In this document: positions 58,001 through 64,000 of the stretch, piece by piece
Layout: every line of letters begins with the position of its first letter
Position numbering within the stretch: the first letter of the stretch is position 1
DNA from: Maylandia zebra
Lineage: Eukaryota; Chordata; Actinopteri; Cichliformes; Cichlidae
Reading direction: 5' to 3'
Assembly: GCF_041146795.1 (NCBI RefSeq)
Contig: NC_135185.1
Location: 28,269,529-28,333,528 of the forward strand
DNA: 64,000 nucleotides
Notes under the pieces: generated by a model
Told to the model about the DNA's origin: nothing
The model's database searches: none
The model's input: the letters and a program-made list of their open reading frames with translations, nothing else
Position numbers and translations under genes: made by a program

Positions 58001-61000
58001 TATCGCATGTCTGAAAAAGGCTTTGAGTGTTATTAGTTTAATCAAATTGTCTGTAATTGTGACTTTGGTGGGGATCGGGATACATTTTATTAGCTGCTAA
58101 TTTAGAAATCCTGGCAATTTCAAAAGAGGCTCGAACTTCTTCCTGCAACTGTATGTCCATGAGAACATTGATCTACTTCAAACTTGAGTGTTCAGGAGAC
58201 AAAACTGACTGATTGTCTTCGTTAATGAATGAAGGTCACAGCAAACTACCTAAGCCTATTTAACCCTTCAGACAGAGTGGTCCTTGGACTGCTTCCTTGT
58301 GCAGAGAAGTGCATCCCCAGGAGAGGAGCGCTAGACTAAACACTCCATCCATTCAGCTGCTCCCCTTCTCCCCACCAACAAGAGACGGACGCCTGACAAG
58401 CACTCTCAGAGAAAAACCTCACTTTTTCCACCAATTATAGAAAGCAATGCGGAGTGGGGGAGGAGGCAAAACTTCAAAATATTATACACACTGGCATTTG
58501 GCGGAGCGCATTGAGCAACCTCTGTCAGAGAAAGATGGGCTAATTTCAGGGCACCCTGTGCCAACACAAACAACTGTTCTGGATTGCTTTCATTGTCAGC
58601 ACTTGAGGTTTGAGTCACATTTTTTCAGCGCTCCGCAGCCAATTTCTCTTTCCCCTATTTTTCCCCCCATATGATTTGTCCTTGTCCAAGATCCCAGTCA
58701 GTCTTTCATCGCCTGCACAGTCAGCGCTTAAAAAGTATTCTGGTAGAGAACAAACTCAGATCCAGATGCTCATCTACATATGCAAAACAAAAATATAATA
58801 TTTTTTATTTTGGAACCCCCAGCATTTGCCTCCAAGAGCTCATGCATAAAAACTTATTGTAAGTGTAATGTAAACGTGTCTTTGAGGTGCTGTGTATTGT
58901 GATGTATCCATTTGTTTGAAGGTTATGGCTGTCAGCTGGCGGCAGGAGTTTAACAGCTACTACTCGAGTCCCACAGTGCTGTGTGCTGGGATTCATATCG
59001 CAGCCATGTCAATGTAAACATCATATGTTACTGTTTGTGTCTCCAAAGCGGTATTTACTTTTACTTTGATTTTGTTTATTAAAGGCTTTTACTGTTCAAC
59101 ATAAAAGCAAGGAGCCATGGCAGGACATTTGGAGTACAGGCTGTAGCGTTACATTCACAGTCTACTCATAACTCTGACAGCTCACGCAAAGCTCAGGGTA
59201 TGTGCCAGTCAAAGAGATGGGCAGCTCTATGCTGCCATTATAGAAAACCTCACACAGTGGGGGTCACATCCTCCGTGGCAAATCAAACACACCTATGCAC
59301 GTCAGGACAGGAGCGTTTGTAGAGCGCGATATGTATATGTGAGCGGAGAGGGTAGATGCTGAGGTGGAAGCTGAATGGGCACTTTTGGAGGCCCCTGAAC
59401 ATGCATCCTATAACCAGGCAGCTGTCTTTAATATAAGAGTCCACTTCAACTCATATTTATTCAGGTACAGCTGACAGAGAAGGAGACACGGTGAAAGAGG
59501 TGTGGCTTTTCTTTTTCCTGGCAGGCGTGCTGCGCTCCTGCGGTTTTTTTGGGGGGCAAAGGGACAAGACGAAAAAGACAGACACTCAGAAGGGGGGTGG
59601 GGGGTATGTGGTGCAGAAGAAAAGAGCAAGTTGACATAAAAAAGGCATGGCTCCACTCAGTCCTGTGTTGACTGGACATCCTGTGCAAAAGACGAGCCCT
59701 GGAGGCCCCGGGGCCACCAGGGAGGGGTGTGTGTGTGTATGAGCTCGATCCTCCAGTTTTACTTGATGGCTGTGTCCAAGACAAATTACCAGTGGAGCTG
59801 CTGTCACAGTGAGCCTTGACCAAGACAAACAGCCGTGTTTTAAAATAAGTACCTGCCCCCTTCACAGGCCCTTCTACCTCATCCACACTCAGGCACATCC
59901 ACATCTCGTCACACATTAAAGCAAATTCCCTTCACAGGTCATAGGACTGGAGCTGTAGTCCGACGCTCTACACAGGGGACTCACTTTCCACTCTCTCAAC
60001 GCTGTCTGCATTCTCTCTCTTGTGCACGCACACTTGTGAATATTTACCACATCGCAAGAGTTCCACTGTGGCCAAAAGGCCGGGACTCCAATAACAAAAG
60101 GTGAGTGTGTGTGACATAAAGCCTACAGCACATTTACGGGGCACCCTGTGGGCGTGTGTGTATACAGGCTTGATCGTCTATGTACATCGCAAAATCTCCA
60201 ACTTAGCTGAATCACAAACTGCCAGCAGCGCAGAAATGTCAGCACTATTCCCTTCTTTTACTTAACAGCACATTGCATCTTGGGAGTTGTGGTTTGTCTG
60301 TAGGGGGCTGTCTGTGTCGCTGCCTGCAGCCTGCACCAAAGGGACTTGTGTTCTTCACTGAACTGAACAGAGCCTCATTTATCTCTGTGGCAGAGTCCTT
60401 CCTCTCCAGCATCGGTCCTCCTGGACCCCTGAACTGCTGACACTAGGGGAGGTGGGGCTGCTTTTCCTCCTTCCACTGAGCTCCAGCATGCAGCAAAAAT
60501 TGTGAGATGTGTTTCATCTGCATATTGATTAGCCTGGCCAAAAGAAGTAGAACCTCAGCACTTCACTGAATACATAATGTAAACAAGCAGCAGTTATTCA
60601 GCTTAAACTCTCCTGAAACGTTTCACCTTCAGCTTGTGCTTTTCCAGGTGATTGTGCAACAAAAGTCAATGGCAACTTTTTCCTGAACAAAAAAGGAACA
60701 ATAAAACTAGAAATCCTTTATCCTAAACACGCTGACATTATACTTTAATATGCACGTCTCAGCCAAATTAAAGTTACTGCTAGAGTGAAGCACTGAGCTT
60801 GCCCCTGAAATTAAAAAGCTATAACCCCACTTTGCTTCTATCACCCAATAAACACAGGCCGCCCTCAACGTGTGGGCAGGCTATAGTGCCAGCCAGTTGC
60901 AGTGCAGACGGCTGGGCGCTGGGTTGGCTGATAGATAGCTTACATTCGGTGAGGAGTGGACCAATGGCGTCGTGGATTGATTGGCCCAAAGGGGCCGTCG

Positions 61001-61674
61001 GGGGAAAGCACTTCCTGTGTGTTAATGGACGCTCCTGCAGATGCACTGTGGCGGCTTGTGGCAGGGTGATGGCTGTTATTCCCTTTCCCTCCTCCCTTCC
61101 CCACCCTCACTTTGCTTTCACTCTCCCAGTTAATCAGAAGAGAGTCAAGATTTTCCAAGCAGACCTCTCATCTGGCAGCTACTCGCTACACCTACAACAA
61201 AACCTTTTCAAACATAATAATTTAAATGAATTGCAAATACTTTTTCCTTCCCAAGATTTCCTGTAATTTCCTGTAACTGACATGGAACTATAAATTGATG
61301 GGATCATTCCTGAAAACATTTTTAATTCATTACTTCTATTTTAGAAACAATAATCCAGCAGTATTCTGTGTATAAACTGGTAATAAAGTCATCTTGTATA
61401 TTTGAACAATTTTGACTATGACATAACTTTATCTTTATTCATACCATACGGCCATATTGCTTAATGCTTTCCAGGAAATTTCTCAAGAACTTAAAGAAAA
61501 TCCACATTTTCAGAGTTCTTGAGACTAAATGAGACTGAGTAAATAACTGTACCCGAGTCTGCCCAGCTGCTCCAGTTCAGGCACCGGGGGTCCATAGGTT
61601 TCAACTTGGAGGGGTCTGTAGTGGTAAAGAACATCCTCTATCTTGGTAACAGGCTGGAGAGACACCGTCTGTCG
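49004..61674 (-). CDS. MNAT1: MNAT1 (MAT1), last two coding exons; 5' part outside window
   Basis: MAT1 is the assembly and stabilising subunit of the CDK-activating kinase CDK7-cyclin H, part of TFIIH. Exons on the minus strand: 61674-61553 (122 nt, phase 0 start) and 49124-49004 (ending in TGA). The first reads [20 protein letters not shown] then [21 protein letters not shown]. The second reads [20 protein letters not shown] then [19 protein letters not shown]. These match the C-terminus of vertebrate MAT1, the CDK7-cyclin H-binding region (human ends FSGLFWQPS, here FSGLFPLRG). The split glycine codon (GG/G) joins cleanly. The RING finger and coiled-coil exons lie right of the window. It converges on TRMT5 (stops 357 bp apart). 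The intron between these exons is 12,428 bp. Confidence 0.95.
52719..52745. repeat. 27-nt G run
   Basis: An uninterrupted G homopolymer on the plus strand, a strong G-quadruplex candidate, in the MNAT1 intron. Confidence 0.93.
53966..53991. repeat. (CA)n microsatellite
   Basis: About 13 CA units in the MNAT1 intron. Confidence 0.92.
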
Positions 61675-61990
61675 CTGAAAGAAAAACACAAAAGAGGCAC
61701 GTCATTCAAGACGGGAAATAATCGTCATTGTCTCGGCGCATCGTGCAACCCTGGAAACTTTATGGCTATGGCGCAAACACACAAAAATTGTTTGGAATAC
61801 GGTTAAAGTCAATCAGTCCGCAGCATTAGCACCCACTGGTTCTTGACAGACTGGTTTGGAAATAGAAGTTCTGTCTGACAACATTTTCACTTTCCCCCGG
61901 CAACGGCGGTTTGGAGGAGAAACTGAGGCAGGACAGTGACTGAACATGTTTTTAGCAGTCAAATAGTTTTGGAAACTGAACAGGACACAC

Positions 61991-62024
<34 letters not shown>

Positions 62025-63642
62025 ATGAGAACATCGTTCAGGAAAATTGTGGTCGGCCGAAATGCAATTCCTGATAACAAAGCAAGTGTACTTTGGTTCA
62101 AAAATGGCTATTGGCTTGCTCCATAAAACCACCAAAGAGAAATCGGCTGATAATGTATAAATGTAGTGTGGAGGAAATGCTTTGTTTGTGGGTTGAGTTG
62201 TGATTATTTTAGCGTGGTTTCACCTAAAACTATGTCCGTCAAAGCTGCCTCCGACTGAAATATGTTCAAATTACAAACGCTTGTAAATCTTATAAAAGTT
62301 GTTTAATTTTTTTTTTTTAATCCAATCAATAATTACTCTGAGCTGAAATTTCAGTCAGACTATTCCAGTTCCTAATGCTCTTGACCGTGCAGATCGAGTA
62401 AGAAATACGAGACTTCTTCAGGATACTGCAGCATTGTTCGATTTGGGGCTCTGCCATCAAAGGGGAATTTCCACACAGCATCCGACCGCTATGTTTTCTC
62501 CAGCATTAAAGTAATGAGACTCATAAGACAAGCCTGATTCATGAAACAAACCTGGAATTAAAAAGGATGATGTTTAAACAAACATGAACTATTTTAGAGT
62601 GCAGCGAAGGACCTCAGAGACAAAGGACAGATAAAAAGATAAGAGAGAAAGCCAAGAAGAAGAAAAAAAAAGTAGTGGGGGGAGTATAAACAACAGAACA
62701 CAGAGGGGAGTCGATGAAAACCAAACTAAACGAGTAACATGTGCCCTGCGGCCTCACACTGCCTGCCTTCACACATGCTTTGACCCATATGAGCGCAGAC
62801 ACGGGGGAAATAGAGCAACCAAAACCTGAGCTGGAAGTTACAAAAGCACCAAAGACATGAGATGACAACACATGCAGAGTTTCCTTCCAGGTCCCAATAA
62901 AGGTGCTTTCATATGTGCACTTTTCCCCCCATTAATCTGACAGCATCTGAACTGGTCCGCTTCATGTCTGAATGACAAACCTATCAGATTCAACAGTGCA
63001 AGTCTGAACTGCATGCAGTCACATTAACAGACAGGCATGCACAAGATTATGTCTTTTAGCTTAAGAAAGACGCAACCAAAAGAATTTGAGAATCTGTACA
63101 TGCTTTTGGAGATGCAGCAGCCTCAACGCAACTTTTACACAGAAATTCTGAATAAAGAGGTTTTTGATATTTCCCCACCTCATCATCTTGGCACAGATAA
63201 ACAGGATGTTGTCGCGCGCCTAAATGCTGAAAACGGACAACTCAGAGCAGCGCAGAACGATAAATGCAACCCTACTGAAAGATGTTCACCAAAAAGAAAA
63301 GTAGGAGAGATAAGTAACAACAGTTATTGAAATACAGAAAGACAGCAGATGAGTACAACATTGCATGAGAGCATTAAAATAAACTTCAGCTTTATTTATC
63401 TATTTTTCAAGATTCAAGAAGTTTGTCGTTTTGCATATTATTATTATACTTCTTCTTTTCATTATTATCATCATCATAATCATTATCACTATTATTATGC
63501 TATATCTCATCAGCATCATGTTTTCTAGGACAAAAATACTTGGCCACATTCACATTACACCTAAAGGATTTGCTCGGCCATGAAGCTCACACTCCAGTTT
63601 CTGTGCTGATGTTAATGGCAGAGGAGGTTTAAGCTCTGCATA
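61675..63642. other. MNAT1 upstream intron segment
   Basis: I searched the minus strand for the preceding MAT1 coding part (the KPVKPVTF-type segment and the coiled coil) and did not see it. The stretch holds an A run at 61994-62021 and an ATT/ATC-rich patch at about 63438-63500, with no recognised gene. Confidence 0.55.
61994..62021. repeat. Poly(A) run
   Basis: 28 A on the plus strand, poly(U) in the MNAT1 pre-mRNA, about 320 bp before the exon at 61674-61553. Confidence 0.93.
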
Positions 63643-63644
63643 TA

Positions 63645-64000
63645 CAGTGGGGCAAAAAAGTATTTAGTCAGCCACCGATTGTGCAAGTTCCCCCACTTAA
63701 AATGATGACAGAGGTCAGTAATTTGCACCAGAGGTACACTTCAACTGTGAGAGACAGAATGTGAAAAAAAAAATCCATGAATCCACATGGTAGGATTTGT
63801 AAAGAATTTATTCGTAAATCAGGGTGGAAAATAAGTATTTGGTCAATAACAAAAATACAACTCAATACTTTGTAACATAACCTTTGTTGGCAATAACAGA
63901 GGTCAAACGTTTACTATAGGTCTTTACCAGGTTTGCACACACAGTAGCTGGTATTTTGGCCCATTCCTCCATGCAGATCTTCTCGAGAGCAGTGATGTTT
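63645..64000 (-). mobile_element. Tc1-like transposon, cut by the window end
   Basis: The terminal repeat begins at a TA target (63643-63644) with CAGTGGGGCAAAAAAG. It has the extended teleost Tc1 terminal sequence, and then transposase coding sequence on the minus strand. It lies in an MNAT1 intron. The other terminus is beyond the window. Confidence 0.88.
63862..64000 (-). CDS. Tc1 transposase, C-terminal 45 codons
   Basis: The minus strand reads [20 protein letters not shown] then [24 protein letters not shown] and a TGA stop (63864-63862), without interruption. This is the usual C-terminus of a DD34E Tc1 transposase. Unlike the other two Tc1 copies in the window, no stop or frameshift is seen in the part present. 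The catalytic domain lies outside. Confidence 0.8.
   Translation of the reverse strand, partial: NITALEKICMEEWAKIPATVCANLVKTYSKRLTSVIANKGYVTKY

Larger units (their letters stand above)
49125..61552. other. 12.4-kb MNAT1 intron
   Basis: It has few recognisable transposons compared with the PRKCH introns, several simple repeats (G run, CA run) and many non-repetitive stretches. The longest open frames, 59461-59916 (minus, 151 codons) and 60799-61266 (plus, 155 codons), show no domain and no splice logic and are not called as genes. In vertebrates MNAT1 neighbours the SIX1/SIX4/SIX6 genes, so enhancers for these could lie here. That is inference only. Confidence 0.7.

Noticed and set aside
59461..59916. 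151-codon minus-strand frame in the MNAT1 intron
   Set aside because: No recognised domain, no convincing splice or Kozak context, composition rich in Ser/Pro/His as in chance frames. Not called as a gene.
60799..61266. 155-codon plus-strand frame close to the MNAT1 exon
   Set aside because: No domain and no family resemblance; antisense within the intron. Conservation or transcript data would be needed to revive it.

Overview
This is eukaryotic DNA from a ray-finned fish. It is probably a percomorph, possibly a cichlid, although nothing in the window fixes the species. It has GT-AG introns, vertebrate gene families, several Tc1/mariner fossils, teleost LINE/SINE remnants and many long microsatellites. 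There is no bacterial or CRISPR content.

Four vertebrate genes could be assembled exon by exon. (1) PRKCH, protein kinase C eta, is on the minus strand. Twelve coding exons run from 25688 down to 2343 and encode the C2, pseudosubstrate, C1A, C1B and most of the kinase domain. The last ~100 codons lie left of position 1. (2) SLC38A6, an amino-acid transporter of the SNAT family, is on the minus strand. All 16 coding exons are present (45720 to 34939, 452 codons plus stop). (3) TRMT5, a tRNA (guanine-37-N1) methyltransferase, is on the plus strand. It has five coding exons (46017 to 48646), including an 8-nt first coding piece that supplies a mitochondrial-type leader. (4) MNAT1, the CAK/TFIIH assembly factor MAT1, is on the minus strand. 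Only its last two coding exons (61674-61553 and 49124-49004) are present, with the rest right of the window. Read in reverse, the order MNAT1-TRMT5-SLC38A6-PRKCH with these orientations matches human 14q23, except that I see no TMEM30B reading frame between SLC38A6 and PRKCH.

Layout: 1-25.7 kb is PRKCH with repeat-bearing introns. 25.7-34.9 kb is intergenic, with a nested transposon stack at 27.0-29.5 kb. 34.9-45.7 kb is SLC38A6. 45.7-46.0 kb is a compact bidirectional promoter. 46.0-48.65 kb is TRMT5. 48.65-49.0 kb is a convergent 3' end shared with MNAT1. 49.1-61.55 kb is one repeat-poor 12.4-kb MNAT1 intron that could hold regulatory DNA. 61.7-64 kb is upstream MNAT1 intron, ending in a Tc1 transposon whose transposase C-terminus is still open.

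The genes do not form one pathway: PRKCH is signalling, SLC38A6 transport, TRMT5 tRNA modification, MNAT1 transcription and cell cycle. They are a conserved syntenic block. I found no new multi-gene system. The most notable features are the TRMT5 leader/uORF arrangement, a 90-nt stop-free TRMT5 intron, the SLC38A6/TRMT5 promoter, a 138-bp AT palindrome, a sense-strand GAA tract in PRKCH intron 1, and the nested transposon with a probable solo LTR.
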